A DNA stretch of 64,000 nt from Cohaesibacter marisflavi (GTDB lineage Bacteria; Pseudomonadota; Alphaproteobacteria; Rhizobiales; Cohaesibacteraceae), in contig NZ_FOVR01000003.1 of NCBI RefSeq assembly GCF_900115225.1, positions 312,017 to 376,016 on the forward strand, given 5' to 3'. Numbering within the stretch: the stretch's first letter is position 1; every line of letters starts with the position of its first letter. This document shows positions 43,317 to 51,246 of this stretch, piece after piece. A model generated the notes under the pieces. That model made no database searches, was not told the origin of the DNA, and saw nothing but the letters and a program-made list of their open reading frames with translations. The translations under genes and the position numbers were made by a program.

Positions 43317-44969
43317 CTTCGCCTTCGAGCGCCCGTTCTCAGGCAATGGCACTGTAATCTCCACGGTCAGGCCGTGCGTTTCGAACCGACGTTCGATAGT
43401 GCCGCGCAACTCACCCCGGATATTGGCATCGATCAGCTTGGTGCCAAATCCCTTATGCTCAGGAGCTGCAAGCACATTCTCGCTGCGTTCCTTCCAGGCA
43501 AGATGCAGATTTCTCACCTTCCCCTTCTGCTCAAGAGACCATGTCACACTGAGGGCGGCATTATCCTTGGCAACGTCGCTATATTTAAGTGCATTGGTTG
43601 CCAGTTCATGGAAGGTCAGCGCAAAAGCCTGCACCGTGGTTTCATCCAGCTCCACCTTCGGCCCCGAAATCGTGCCGCCGAACTGGTCTTCACCTAGCAC
43701 CTGCCTCAACTCCTTTGAGAGCAGATCAGACAAATCAGCTCGCTGCCAATGGGAGCGCGTCAGAGCATCCTGCGCGTTGGCCATGGCCTGCAAGCGTGCC
43801 GTCAGACTCTCGGAATAGTCTTCAATCGTCTCGGAGTGGTGAGCCGTCTGCCGCGCCATTGCCAGAATGCGCGCGATGGAATTCTTGATCCGGTGCTTCA
43901 TTTCCTGCAAAAGCAGATCTTTCTCTATCAGGTTCTTTTCTGACAGCTTCTGCATGGTCTTGGCTGTGCGAACAGCGCGCAGCTGGGAATGGGTGATCCA
44001 TGCCAACATCGCGGCCAGAAGGAAAAACGCGGTAAAGGACACGTAAGGGGCTGCAGTTTGCAGGGTCCAGGCGGTTTTGTTCTTGACCCGTATATCCAGC
44101 ACCCATTTGCGTCCTGCAACTTCCATAACACGGGTCACCCGCGAGCCAAATTGCTCCACATCATCATAAAGCGCAGACTTGAAGAGAGGGCGGCTCTTGT
44201 CGTCCAGATCACGTGCCTGCAACACCACGGGCAGGGTCGGTTTCTGAGAAAGTGCCGTAATGAAGAGATCCCCGGCCCTGAAGGGAGCATAAACCAGCCC
44301 TCTGGTTGGCTTTCTGCCCACCGAAGGATGGAGCCCTTCATAAGCGCCGGGCATATCGGTGTCTTCATATCGTGAATAAACAAGAAAACCAGCCTGCTTG
44401 ATCGCGGTGATCTCCTGCACCAGTTCCACTGGCCCGGAGGCAACCATGTCTCCCGTTTCATAGGCCTTCTGGATTGCGGCGCGGCGCACAGGCTCTGAAT
44501 ACATATCGTAGCCAATGGCTGCGTGGTTCCTGTCCGTCAAGGGTTCGAGCAGCGTGATCGCGGCGCGTTCGGCCTGATCCGTCTCCGGCCAGACCTTGGC
44601 ATCCGCCCCATAATCTCTCTTCAGAATAGCACCGAGAGCGTCATCCTCACTGGGAGAAATGGCTTCAGCAAAGCCGATGCCCTGAAGACCGGGATAATTG
44701 TCCTCAAGATCGAAACCGGCGATAATCTTGTCAAACTGTGTATGCCGTATGCGATTGGGCGTTGCCGCAAAGAAAGCATTGGTCGCCCTGAGCAACGCAA
44801 AATGCTGTGACAGACGCAGGGATACGCGGTCGACGACCTGTCCGGCCAGATCTTCCGCTCGCCTTTCCGTTGCCAGTTCCGCGTTGTTATAGAGCATCAG
44901 TGATGCACCAGTGCCAATGATCATGACTGTTGAAAAGACAATCGGAGCGATAAGTCGGTGCATACACAT
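43257..44969 (-). CDS. CHASE-domain sensor kinase of the HWE/HisKA_2 type, candidate PhyR kinase
   Basis: About 570 residues from ATG 44969; a TTG at 45017 is an alternative. A first TM segment (about 8-27) is followed by a periplasmic CHASE domain (about 60-270, FFAATPNRIRHTQFDKIIAGFDLEDNYPGLQGIGFAEAI split), a second TM (about 315-335), and a kinase core: EMKHRIKNSIARILAMARQTAHHSETIEDY (phospho-His about 373), HELATNALKYSD (N-box) and HKGFGTKLIDANIRGELRG. This H-box (hHRxxN) and the short ATPase domain match the kinases that phosphorylate PhyR in other alphaproteobacteria. Being next to phyR supports that role. Its 3' end overlaps the convergent PLDc_N-like gene by 60 bases. Confidence 0.85.
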   Translation of the reverse strand: MCMHRLIAPIVFSTVMIIGTGASLMLYNNAELATERRAEDLAGQVVDRVSLRLSQHFALLRATNAFFAATPNRIRHTQFDKIIAGFDLEDNYPGLQGIGFAEAISPSEDDALGAILKRDYGADAKVWPETDQAERAAITLLEPLTDRNHAAIGYDMYSEPVRRAAIQKAYETGDMVASGPVELVQEITAIKQAGFLVYSRYEDTDMPGAYEGLHPSVGRKPTRGLVYAPFRAGDLFITALSQKPTLPVVLQARDLDDKSRPLFKSALYDDVEQFGSRVTRVMEVAGRKWVLDIRVKNKTAWTLQTAAPYVSFTAFFLLAAMLAWITHSQLRAVRTAKTMQKLSEKNLIEKDLLLQEMKHRIKNSIARILAMARQTAHHSETIEDYSESLTARLQAMANAQDALTRSHWQRADLSDLLSKELRQVLGEDQFGGTISGPKVELDETTVQAFALTFHELATNALKYSDVAKDNAALSVTWSLEQKGKVRNLHLAWKERSENVLAAPEHKGFGTKLIDANIRGELRGTIERRFETHGLTVEITVPLPENGRSKAKSKAGAAATAGAGKEPDNKA

Positions 44970-45191
44970 ACCATAGTGAGTTTGAATGTTCTGAAGAACG
45001 GAATAGCGCCCTTTCAAGGCAACTTTTTGATTATAGGAAGCTTACAAAAATTTGGCAGCAGAAAAACACTTCATCCCCGAAAACAATACAGGCCAAACAA
45101 AAACCTATTAATTATGTCTTCTGAGGAAAAATTTACCTGTCGCAAAGGCTGCGCCAAGATCCGATTTCTATCTGAATCTCCTCCATTTTTC

Positions 45192-45216
45192 GGAACGTTC
45201 TCTGCCCCCACACGTT
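45192..45216 (+). promoter_or_regulatory. EcfG-type promoter, csbD gene
   Basis: GGAAC at 45192-45196 and CGTT at 45213-45216 with 16 bases between, 55 bases before the csbD start. Confidence 0.85.
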
Positions 45217-45271
45217 GATTAGGTGAGGATCGCAAAGCGATCTTACGACGAATCAAATCAGGAGAGACGCT

Positions 45272-45469
45272 ATGAACTGGAATCAGATTGAAGGCAATTG
45301 GGAACAGGTTAAAGGCAATGCGCAGGCACAGTGGGGCCGCTTGACCAATGACGATGTTGATGTGATCGCAGGCAACCGGAAAGCTTTGGCAGGCAAGCTG
45401 CAGGAGCTGTATGGCAAGCAGGAAGAGGAAGTGGAACGTGAAATCGACGAATGGATTGCGCGTCACTGA
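45272..45469 (+). CDS. CsbD family stress protein
   Basis: A 65-residue hydrophilic helical protein beginning MNWNQIEGNWEQVKGNAQAQWGRLTNDD, the hallmark of CsbD (E. coli YjbJ). The family is among the most abundant general-stress products in many bacteria; its biochemical role is unknown. A GGAGAGA site precedes the start, a perfect EcfG promoter lies upstream, and an intrinsic terminator follows, so it is a single-gene stress unit. Confidence 0.93.
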   Translation: MNWNQIEGNWEQVKGNAQAQWGRLTNDDVDVIAGNRKALAGKLQELYGKQEEEVEREIDEWIARH

Positions 45470-45499
45470 TCGCACTGACCTACCCCTATCGGGATAAAG

Positions 45500-45526
45500 C
45501 GGAGCCTTAGCGGGCTCCGTTTTTTT
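45500..45526 (+). terminator. Intrinsic terminator after csbD
   Basis: Stem CGGAGCC / GGCTCCG with a six-base loop, followed by seven Ts. It lies 30 bases after the csbD stop. Confidence 0.88.
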
Positions 45527-45598
45527 ATGTTTTTTCCGGAGGCCTCCAGACTTGAACAGGCTCATTCGTGCAGACTTTGATAAGGCGTTCCTTTGGCG

Positions 45599-45630
45599 GA
45601 ACAGTGCCACTCGTGACGAACAGTGCCACT
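45599..45630. repeat. Short direct repeat
   Basis: Two copies of GAACAGTGCCACT at 45599-45611 and 45618-45630, a 19-base period, between csbD and the DUF1328 gene. Function unknown; may be a replication-slippage duplication. Confidence 0.6.
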
Positions 45631-45635
45631 TGGCA

Positions 45636-45675
45636 AAAAGAAAAGCGACCCCGCTCTGGCAGGACCGCTTTTTTT
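45636..45675 (-). terminator. Intrinsic terminator after the DUF1328 gene
   Basis: Imperfect stem from AAAGCGACC and GGACCGCTTT; on the minus strand it is followed by a CTTTTCTTTTT run. Confidence 0.65.
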
Positions 45676-45699
45676 GAGAGATGTGTTGGCCTGTCGTCT

Positions 45700-45864
45700 C
45701 TATCGACCGCGTACCAGGTGCATCAACAGGGAGATGACGAGGAATGCCAAGAAGAGGAAGAACAAGATCTGAGCGATCCCGGCCGACGCTCCAGCAATAC
45801 CACCGAACCCAAGTACACCAGCAACAATTGCGACAATAAAGAACACCAAAGCATAATAAAGCAT
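45700..45864 (-). CDS. DUF1328 small membrane protein
   Basis: From ATG 45864, which has a GGAG site, a 54-residue protein: [22 protein letters not shown], then [28 protein letters not shown]. Two hydrophobic segments and glycine-rich turn match DUF1328 (YtjA). Upstream in-frame codons to 45921 are not part of it. A perfect EcfG promoter lies 30 bases upstream on the minus strand. The family is commonly stress- or sigma-factor-regulated; role unknown. Confidence 0.9.
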   Translation of the reverse strand: MLYYALVFFIVAIVAGVLGFGGIAGASAGIAQILFFLFLAFLVISLLMHLVRGR

Positions 45865-45893
45865 GTCATTTCTCCTTTGCACTACACAACTAA

Positions 45894-45919
45894 AACGATT
45901 CATGCCAAAGGTTTGTTCC
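45894..45919 (-). promoter_or_regulatory. EcfG-type promoter, DUF1328 gene
   Basis: On the minus strand GGAAC (45919-45915), 17 bases, CGTT (45897-45894). The -10 element is 30 bases from the start codon. Confidence 0.85.
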
Positions 45920-45940
45920 ATGCTCTATTAGCATTTTTTC

Positions 45941-46723
45941 TTATGATGTCCTTTCAAAGAACAGAGCCTGACTGATCAATGCCTTGACCATGTCTTCGTT
46001 GAATGGCTTGGTAACAAGGAAGGTCGGCTCGGGGCGTTCGCCCGTCAGCAGACGTTCCGGGAAAGCGGTGATGAAGATCACGGGAATATCGCTATCCTTG
46101 AGAATGTCGTTGACCGCATCAATCCCCGAAGACCCATCAGCCAACTGGATGTCTGCCAGCACCATTTTGGGCTTGTCACTGTTGTAAAGCTCGATCGCCT
46201 CGTCATAGGTCCGCGCAATGCCTGTAACCCGATGCCCTAGACTCTCGACCATTTGCTCGATGTCCATCGCAATCAGAGGTTCGTCCTCAATGATCATGAT
46301 GTCGGTCGCCACCTGCTTGGAAATGAGCTCTGATGCTTCATTGAGCAGCTCTGGCACAGTCCCTTCTTCCACACCCAGAACGACAGCGATGTCTTCAGAA
46401 GTGAATTCTTCGACAGATGCCAGCAAGAAGGCCTGACGCGGAGCCGGTGGCACATTCTGCAGGTTTGTCTGTGCGCGGCTCTCCCATCCGTAAGGGGATT
46501 TGGCGGGCGGAACTTCCACATTGGCTCTTCGATAGAGATCAGAGAACAGCTTATAGAGCGAAACGCGATCACTGCTGGCTTTCGGGAAAACGGAAACGTC
46601 AGCAATCAACGCTTCCAGAGTGGCGGCCACAAAGGCATCACCAGATGTTTGAGATCCTGTCACAGCGCGTGCGTAGCGACGAAGATAGGGAAGATGCGCG
46701 GCAACACGAGTAGAAAGCGTCAT
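45941..46723 (-). CDS. phyR: General stress response regulator PhyR
   Basis: A 260-residue protein with the PhyR layout: an N-terminal domain resembling an ECF sigma factor (1-130, ARAVTGSQTSGDAFVAATLEALIAD..., sigma-4-like QAFLLASVEEFTSEDIAVVLGVEEGTV) and a C-terminal receiver (about 137-255, IMIIEDEPLIAMDIEQMVE). The phospho-acceptor Asp is in KMVLADIQLADGSSG (about 189). The receiver ends with FITAFPERLLTGERPEPTFLVTKPF, matching the FAT GUY receiver family. When phosphorylated PhyR binds NepR and frees EcfG. Divergent from nepR-ecfG, across 163 bases. Confidence 0.96.
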   Translation of the reverse strand: MTLSTRVAAHLPYLRRYARAVTGSQTSGDAFVAATLEALIADVSVFPKASSDRVSLYKLFSDLYRRANVEVPPAKSPYGWESRAQTNLQNVPPAPRQAFLLASVEEFTSEDIAVVLGVEEGTVPELLNEASELISKQVATDIMIIEDEPLIAMDIEQMVESLGHRVTGIARTYDEAIELYNSDKPKMVLADIQLADGSSGIDAVNDILKDSDIPVIFITAFPERLLTGERPEPTFLVTKPFNEDMVKALISQALFFERTS

Positions 46724-46781
46724 CTATAATCCTCTCCTTGATAGTATCGATCGTAAAATCGAGAATGTAGTATATCGATAC

Positions 46782-46806
46782 AATCCGCCAGCAAAAAAAA
46801 AGTTCC
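46782..46806 (-). promoter_or_regulatory. Possible EcfG-type promoter, phyR
   Basis: On the minus strand a perfect GGAAC (46806-46802) followed after 16 bases by GATT (46785-46782). The -35 matches; the -10 differs from CGTT in two bases. Its -35 forms an inverted pair with the nepR -35 (GTTCC-N8-GGAAC), so the two promoters are back to back. Confidence 0.5.
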
Positions 46807-46814
46807 AACTTTGC

Positions 46815-46839
46815 GGAACTTTTTTGAAAATGGGGCGTT
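46815..46839 (+). promoter_or_regulatory. EcfG-type promoter, nepR-ecfG
   Basis: GGAAC at 46815-46819 and CGTT at 46836-46839 with 16 bases between, 47 bases before the nepR start. It gives positive autoregulation of the sigma factor. Confidence 0.9.
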
Positions 46840-46886
46840 TTTGTAGCAAGACCGAGACAATTCCTTGGCCTCTAAAGGTGTTCTAA

Positions 46887-47108
46887 ATGATAAATGATGA
46901 AAAAAAATCGGGCATTCTGAGCGCGTCCGACATGTTGGGGGGAGCCGTTCAGCCAAATGAAGAGTTGGATCCGAACGGCGCCATCGCCCAAAAGCTAAAG
47001 GCGCTATATACTCAAACCGAACAGCAAGCCATTCCGGATCGTTTTCTGGATTTGCTCGAGCAGCTGGACGAAGCCGAACGTGCTGCCAACAGCCTTGGTG
47101 AGAGGTAA
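46887..47108 (+). CDS. nepR: NepR anti-sigma factor
   Basis: A 73-residue protein with the NepR core: an acidic disordered N-terminus, then GAIAQKLKALYTQTEQQAIPDRFLDLLEQLDEAE, the two-helix segment that clamps EcfG between its sigma-2 and sigma-4 domains or binds activated PhyR. Ends nine bases before ecfG, so the pair is co-transcribed, keeping sigma and anti-sigma in balance. The start has an AAAGGTG site. Confidence 0.95.
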   Translation: MINDEKKSGILSASDMLGGAVQPNEELDPNGAIAQKLKALYTQTEQQAIPDRFLDLLEQLDEAERAANSLGER

Positions 47109-47117
47109 ACGCTCAAG

Positions 47118-47672
47118 ATGCAAAATGCTGACAACAGTTTCAAGCGCGAGATGCTCTCCGTGCTTCCTAGCTTGCGTGCCTTTGCCATGTCGCTGTGCGG
47201 CAAGCATGACCGCGCCGACGATCTGGTTCAGGATACGGTGATGAAAGCCTGGTCCAAACAGGACAGCTTCGAGGCGGGCACCAATATGCGTGCCTGGCTC
47301 TTCACCATTCTGCGCAACGAATTCTACAGCCAGATGCGCAAGAGCGGCCGTGAGATTCAGGATAGTGAAGGCACTTTCACGGAGAGCCTTTCCATTCAAC
47401 CTGCCCAACATGGACAGATGGACTTGCAGGATTTCCGCGAGGCGCTTTCCAAGCTGCCGGATAATCAGCGCGAGGCGATTGTTCTGGTGGGAGCGTCAGG
47501 CATGTCCTATGAGGAAGCCGCTGTGATCTGTGACTGCAAGGTCGGAACAATCAAAAGCCGTGTCAATCGCGCACGCGCTCACCTTCAGGAACTTTTGTCG
47601 CTGGAAGAGGACGGTAACTACCATCCGGACAATTCTGCAGCCTCAGTCGTTTCTCAGGCATTTGTGAGCTAA
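47118..47672 (+). CDS. ecfG: General stress ECF sigma factor EcfG
   Basis: A 184-residue ECF15-type sigma factor. Region 2 (about 10-80) includes LRAFAMSLCGKHDRADDLVQDTVMKAW; region 4 (about 105-165) includes LSKLPDNQREAIVLVGASGMSYEEAAVICDCKVGTIKSRVNRAR, with its helix-turn-helix. It directs RNA polymerase to GGAAC-N16/17-CGTT promoters, several of which lie in this window. Co-transcribed with nepR; followed by a strong terminator. Confidence 0.96.
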   Translation: MQNADNSFKREMLSVLPSLRAFAMSLCGKHDRADDLVQDTVMKAWSKQDSFEAGTNMRAWLFTILRNEFYSQMRKSGREIQDSEGTFTESLSIQPAQHGQMDLQDFREALSKLPDNQREAIVLVGASGMSYEEAAVICDCKVGTIKSRVNRARAHLQELLSLEEDGNYHPDNSAASVVSQAFVS

Positions 47673-47728
47673 TTCCCCATCTTCTGACGTTCAATTTTCT
47701 TTAGAACCAAATGCTACTGTCTCCATTC

Positions 47729-47766
47729 ACCCGATGTGCCTCTGCGGCACGTCGGGTTTTTCTTTT
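47729..47766 (+). terminator. Intrinsic terminator after ecfG
   Basis: 12-bp stem ACCCGATGTGCC / GGCACGTCGGGT (one T-G pair) with a five-base loop, followed by TTTTTCTTTT. Confidence 0.9.
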
Positions 47767-47892
47767 CCTGCCATCGCTATTCCCCTTGCACCCTTTCACT
47801 TCCTGTATACATGTGCTGTCGAATGTAAAGAGGTTTTGCCCTGCGCTGCTAAGGCACTCTCTACTGCGCTTTAGTGATAGGGAGCTGCGCAC

Positions 47893-47928
47893 AAAAAACC
47901 CCTCCTCATTCGAAACGAATGAGGAGGG
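47893..47928 (-). terminator. Intrinsic terminator after dps
   Basis: Perfect 13-bp stem CCCTCCTCATTCG / CGAATGAGGAGGG with an AAA loop. On the minus strand it is followed by GTTTTTT. Confidence 0.9.
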
Positions 47929-47967
47929 ATTAATATTCAAACTCAGGTCTGTAAAAGACCCGCGCGA

Positions 47968-48477
47968 TCAATCGCTGACGATCGCTCTCAGCATCCAGAG
48001 GGCTTTCTCATGGAAGGTCAGGCGTCCGGTCAGCATATCCTCGGTCACCAGGTCACCTGCATCCCCGGCCGCTTCACCAGCACGGCGCATGGTGCGCACG
48101 AGTTCTTCATGCATGGCGATCAGGTCTTCCACCATGTCCTGCGCCTTGAGATCTTTCACGTCGCCGCGCTCGGGCATGAAGTTGCCAAAATTGGCTCCTT
48201 TGACAGGCGCAAGGGCATCGAGTGCACGAATACGCTCGGCAATTTCGTCGGCAGCCGCAAACAGGTCGTTATAATGCTCTTCTGTCAGCTCATGTAGCGA
48301 TTTGAAAAGCGGACCGACGACGTTCCAGTGGTAAATATGACTTACCACGGTAAGCTTGTAGGTCGCCCCCAGAATATCTGACAGGGCTTCTGCCATGTCT
48401 TTACGATAGGTTTCATCCAGGCCGTTGTTAATTCCGGCTTCTCCTGGAGCGGTTTGCAATACAGCTTGTACAGTCAT
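47968..48477 (-). CDS. dps: DNA protection during starvation protein (Dps)
   Basis: A 169-residue ferritin-like protein that oxidises and stores iron in 12-mers and shields DNA under stress. Ferroxidase-site residues are seen in VVSHIYHWNVVGPLFKSLHELTEEHYNDLFAAADEIAERI (about 48-87), including the HW/H, D and E positions. The C-terminus FHEKALWMLRAIV is typical. It lies within the stress island, but I did not find an EcfG promoter upstream, so it may be under iron, peroxide or another control. Confidence 0.93.
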   Translation of the reverse strand: MTVQAVLQTAPGEAGINNGLDETYRKDMAEALSDILGATYKLTVVSHIYHWNVVGPLFKSLHELTEEHYNDLFAAADEIAERIRALDALAPVKGANFGNFMPERGDVKDLKAQDMVEDLIAMHEELVRTMRRAGEAAGDAGDLVTEDMLTGRLTFHEKALWMLRAIVSD

Positions 48478-48585
48478 AATGAAGAGTCCTTTCTAAAATC
48501 GTTTCGTCAATAGGGCACACTGTCAGGCTGGCGTACCCGCTCAACGGGCATCCAGTCGCTCATATTCATGACGCAGAGCGCCCTA

Positions 48586-49005
48586 TTATTCTGATGAGCG
48601 CTCGCGCGTGACGTAGCCTGCAGCCGTAATGCCGGCCCCGAGTGCCATCATCAGCAACGGAGAAGCACTTACGATCTGAAAGACAGCCTGGACCGTTGCC
48701 AGATCGGAGCTGGATGCAGCTCGTGCTGCCGCCCTGATCCGCGCTCGACGCTTGCGGCGGCGCGCAAGCAAGTAGAGCACCAGTGCACTGAACAGAAATG
48801 CCAGAGCAGCCAGAATGATCGACGCCTCCAAGGCGCCAAGATAGCGCTCAAGCACGATGAACAGTGCCAGCAACCCGAAGCCTGCGCCAATGAGGCCGGC
48901 GAGGAAGGCTGCAAAAATCAGCAGCCCGTCCTCAGCCCCCCCTTTAAGCTCTCGCTTTATGCCGGGGCCAGCCAGATCGGCCAATATGGAGACCAGAGCG
49001 CCCAT
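48586..49005 (-). CDS. Phage-holin-like (YqjE/DUF1469 type) membrane protein
   Basis: A 139-residue protein with two central hydrophobic segments (about 28-50 and 58-82), a strongly basic stretch after them (RRRKRRARIRAAARA) and a third segment near the C-terminus (about 112-130). The N-terminal amphipathic part plus two-TM hairpin matches the YqjE-type family annotated as putative holins; these are usually not phage proteins. It lies three bases after the DUF883-like gene, the usual YqjD-YqjE pairing. Confidence 0.75.
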   Translation of the reverse strand: MGALVSILADLAGPGIKRELKGGAEDGLLIFAAFLAGLIGAGFGLLALFIVLERYLGALEASIILAALAFLFSALVLYLLARRRKRRARIRAAARAASSSDLATVQAVFQIVSASPLLMMALGAGITAAGYVTRERSSE

Positions 49006-49008
49006 GGG

Positions 49009-49329
49009 TTATTTACGAACCATCAAGGCAGCCAGGAAGCCGACACCAGCGGCCAGACCAACTGCGGCCAGCGGCTTTTTACGAATTTCAAGCATCATGC
49101 GTGCTTCAGCGCGGCCAGCGTCATCGTTAAGGTCGGTCAGCTTTTCCTGTGCCTTTTCTACGGCGGTTTTTGCTGCGCCTCGGGCACGATCCTGCAAATT
49201 GATCACATCTTCAGAACCGCGTTTGGCTAGCAGTTCCGTAATGCTTGCGATGTCGCTGCGAAGCTCTTCAATCTGCTTGTTCAGGTCAGCATCTTTGGTG
49301 GATTCGCTTTTGTTGTTGGCAACAGCCAT
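49009..49329 (-). CDS. ElaB/YqjD/DUF883-like membrane-anchored protein
   Basis: From ATG 49329, which has an AGGAG site, a 106-residue protein: long charged helix (KDADLNKQIEELRSDIASITELLAKRG...KTAVEKAQEKLTDL) and a C-terminal hydrophobic anchor (KPLAAVGLAAGVGFLAALMVRK). E. coli relatives are stationary-phase, inner-membrane proteins that bind ribosomes. Upstream in-frame codons to 49377 are not needed. First gene of a two-gene unit with the holin-like protein. Confidence 0.85.
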   Translation of the reverse strand: MAVANNKSESTKDADLNKQIEELRSDIASITELLAKRGSEDVINLQDRARGAAKTAVEKAQEKLTDLNDDAGRAEARMMLEIRKKPLAAVGLAAGVGFLAALMVRK

Positions 49330-49375
49330 AACGCAATCTCCTGTTTCGATGTTTGTGTTCGTCAGACACCTAACC

Positions 49376-49401
49376 AATGCACACGAACCGCCCTTTGTTC
49401 C
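49376..49401 (-). promoter_or_regulatory. Near-consensus EcfG promoter, DUF883-like gene
   Basis: On the minus strand GGAAC (49401-49397), 17 bases, CATT (49379-49376). One base from CGTT. It lies 47 bases from the start codon, back to back with the perfect promoter at 49436. Confidence 0.55.
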
Positions 49402-49435
49402 TGAATTTTCTTAATATTTTTATTTCGAATTTTTC

Positions 49436-49460
49436 GGAACCATTCGACATTCCATGCGTT
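49436..49460 (+). promoter_or_regulatory. EcfG-type promoter, HWE kinase gene
   Basis: GGAAC at 49436-49440 and CGTT at 49457-49460 with 16 bases between. The start codon is 150 bases further on, leaving a leader of about 140 bases. Confidence 0.82.
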
Positions 49461-49610
49461 AAAAATATGAATCGCTCGCGTGCGTGTTCCTTTATTCTTT
49501 CCTGAATGGTCGCAAGCAAGCCCGATAAAAAAGCAACGATACGCTCGTTGAAAAGGAAAAAACCGACACCGAGAAAAAGGGTCATTTTCTCTCTTGAGGC
49601 CTAAGTTGAG

Positions 49611-51092
49611 ATGATCGATTTGAATTTCATGCACAAAGAGTTGCTTGCGTTGGTGCAGGATGAAGGACGCCTGAAAGCTGTTGAACAGATTTGCGGCCTG
49701 GGCATTCTGCCGGACTCGGATTTTAATACCCTCATAGACATGATCAGAGCCCAGACCGGGGCCGATACCGCCTTCATCGCAGTGGTGAAAAACGGAGAAG
49801 TGCTGTATCAAGCCTGTTCATGTGATGAAACCCCACGCACCGATGTGACGGATGCGGTTTCCATTTCATGTCTCATTGAGCGGGATCATTGGTCTCTTTC
49901 TCCCCTACCGCCCGTATTAAAGCAAAGAGACTATCATGGCCGTGTTTGGGGTATTCCCATTATGGTCTCAGATCATGCAATCGGCAGCCTTTGCCTGATG
50001 GACGCGACCGACCGCACCGCCGTGTGGGCCGCCAGAAATGATGATCTGCTGGAGCGCTCTGCCCAATTGATTGCCTCCATGTTTGAATTGAAGCAGTCGG
50101 CACGGGCGCGCAGCATGTCCGAATTTGACCTGTCACGCGCCAATGTTCGCTATGCCCTGGCTCTTAAGGCCGGTCAGGTGGCAACCTGGAGCTGGGATCA
50201 AGATGAACAGATCATCGAATGCGACCCTTTGATGCGTCAGTTGCTGGGTCTTCAGGATGTCGGCACCGTGACCGGATCGCGCCTGTTTCGCCAGATAGAT
50301 CCAGACGACCTGACCCGCATCAAGTATGAAGTCTCCACTATGGTTGCCTCTGACGAGGATGTCAGTGTCGAGTTCCGCGCCCGCAGTACGGGGAGATATG
50401 TGCTCGCTCTGGGGCATGTGTTCGAACGGGATAATGAAGGCAAGCCCAAAAAGATCCTCGGCGTGGCCATCGACCTCACAGAAAGCAAACGCAGCGAAGA
50501 CAAGACGCGCCTGTTGCTGCGCGAGGTCAACCACAGAGTGAAGAATATGCTGGCCATTCTGCAGTCTCTTGCTAGCCAGACCTTGCGCCATTCCCAATCA
50601 CCAGAGCGTTTCACACGTGCCTTTTCGGGGCGGTTGGCAGCCCTTGCCACCTCTCATGGTCTGCTTTCGGATCAGGAATGGGAAGACATTGATCTGGTGA
50701 GCCTTATCCAGACACAGGTCAAACCCTATGCCAGCCACTATGCAGAGCAGGTGACCATTGAGGCCGAGCCCATCGCCATCAATGCCGATGCAGCCATTGC
50801 CCTAGGGCTGGTTATCCATGAGCTTGCCACCAATGCGATGCAATATGGTGCACTCTCCCAGCGAGTGGGGCGTCTCGAGATTTCGATTACCGCCTCCCCC
50901 GCCATACATGGTCAGAAAATGTTGTCGATCCTATGGAAAGAGACCGGGGGCCCGGCGCTCAGTGAGGAAAGACGCAAAGGCTTTGGCTCAATTCTGATCG
51001 AGCATAGCCTGAACAAAATTATTGGTAGCAATGTGCATATAGATTACGAGAAATCCGGCATTATCGCCAAAATCGATATGCCCACCCAATAA
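49611..51092 (+). CDS. Soluble GAF-PAS-HWE histidine kinase
   Basis: A 493-residue cytosolic protein without membrane segments: GAF domain (about 20-155), PAS domain (about 180-290, ATWSWDQDEQIIECDPLMRQLLGL), and an HWE kinase core with LLREVNHRVKNMLAILQSLASQTLRHS (phospho-His about 310), VIHELATNAMQYGALS (N-box) and ILWKETGGP (the W-x-E of the family). This type phosphorylates PhyR-like or single-domain regulators. It carries its own perfect EcfG promoter, giving feedback in the stress circuit. Confidence 0.9.
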   Translation: MIDLNFMHKELLALVQDEGRLKAVEQICGLGILPDSDFNTLIDMIRAQTGADTAFIAVVKNGEVLYQACSCDETPRTDVTDAVSISCLIERDHWSLSPLPPVLKQRDYHGRVWGIPIMVSDHAIGSLCLMDATDRTAVWAARNDDLLERSAQLIASMFELKQSARARSMSEFDLSRANVRYALALKAGQVATWSWDQDEQIIECDPLMRQLLGLQDVGTVTGSRLFRQIDPDDLTRIKYEVSTMVASDEDVSVEFRARSTGRYVLALGHVFERDNEGKPKKILGVAIDLTESKRSEDKTRLLLREVNHRVKNMLAILQSLASQTLRHSQSPERFTRAFSGRLAALATSHGLLSDQEWEDIDLVSLIQTQVKPYASHYAEQVTIEAEPIAINADAAIALGLVIHELATNAMQYGALSQRVGRLEISITASPAIHGQKMLSILWKETGGPALSEERRKGFGSILIEHSLNKIIGSNVHIDYEKSGIIAKIDMPTQ

Positions 51093-51130
51093 TTCTCTGG
51101 TTGCAGAATTCTTATTTTTATAAAAAATCC

Positions 51131-51155
51131 GGAACAAACCTAATTCCCACTCGTT
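51131..51155 (+). promoter_or_regulatory. EcfG-type promoter, PRC-barrel gene
   Basis: GGAAC at 51131-51135 and CGTT at 51152-51155 with 16 bases between, 91 bases before the start codon. Confidence 0.88.
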
Positions 51156-51246
51156 TTACTCCTGCAAGCAGAAAGGATACACCGTTTATTCTTTAATGAA
51201 CATAGTATCCTTTCAACTAACGAGAAAATTTACGAGGAGAGGAATT

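Noticed and set aside
45599-45630. Two copies of GAACAGTGCCACT as a possible CRISPR-like or iteron array
   Set aside because: Only two copies with a six-base spacer and no further units or associated genes.
48586-49005. Holin-like protein as a sign of prophage
   Set aside because: It is paired with a DUF883/YqjD-type gene, the normal chromosomal stress-protein pairing, and no phage genes are nearby.
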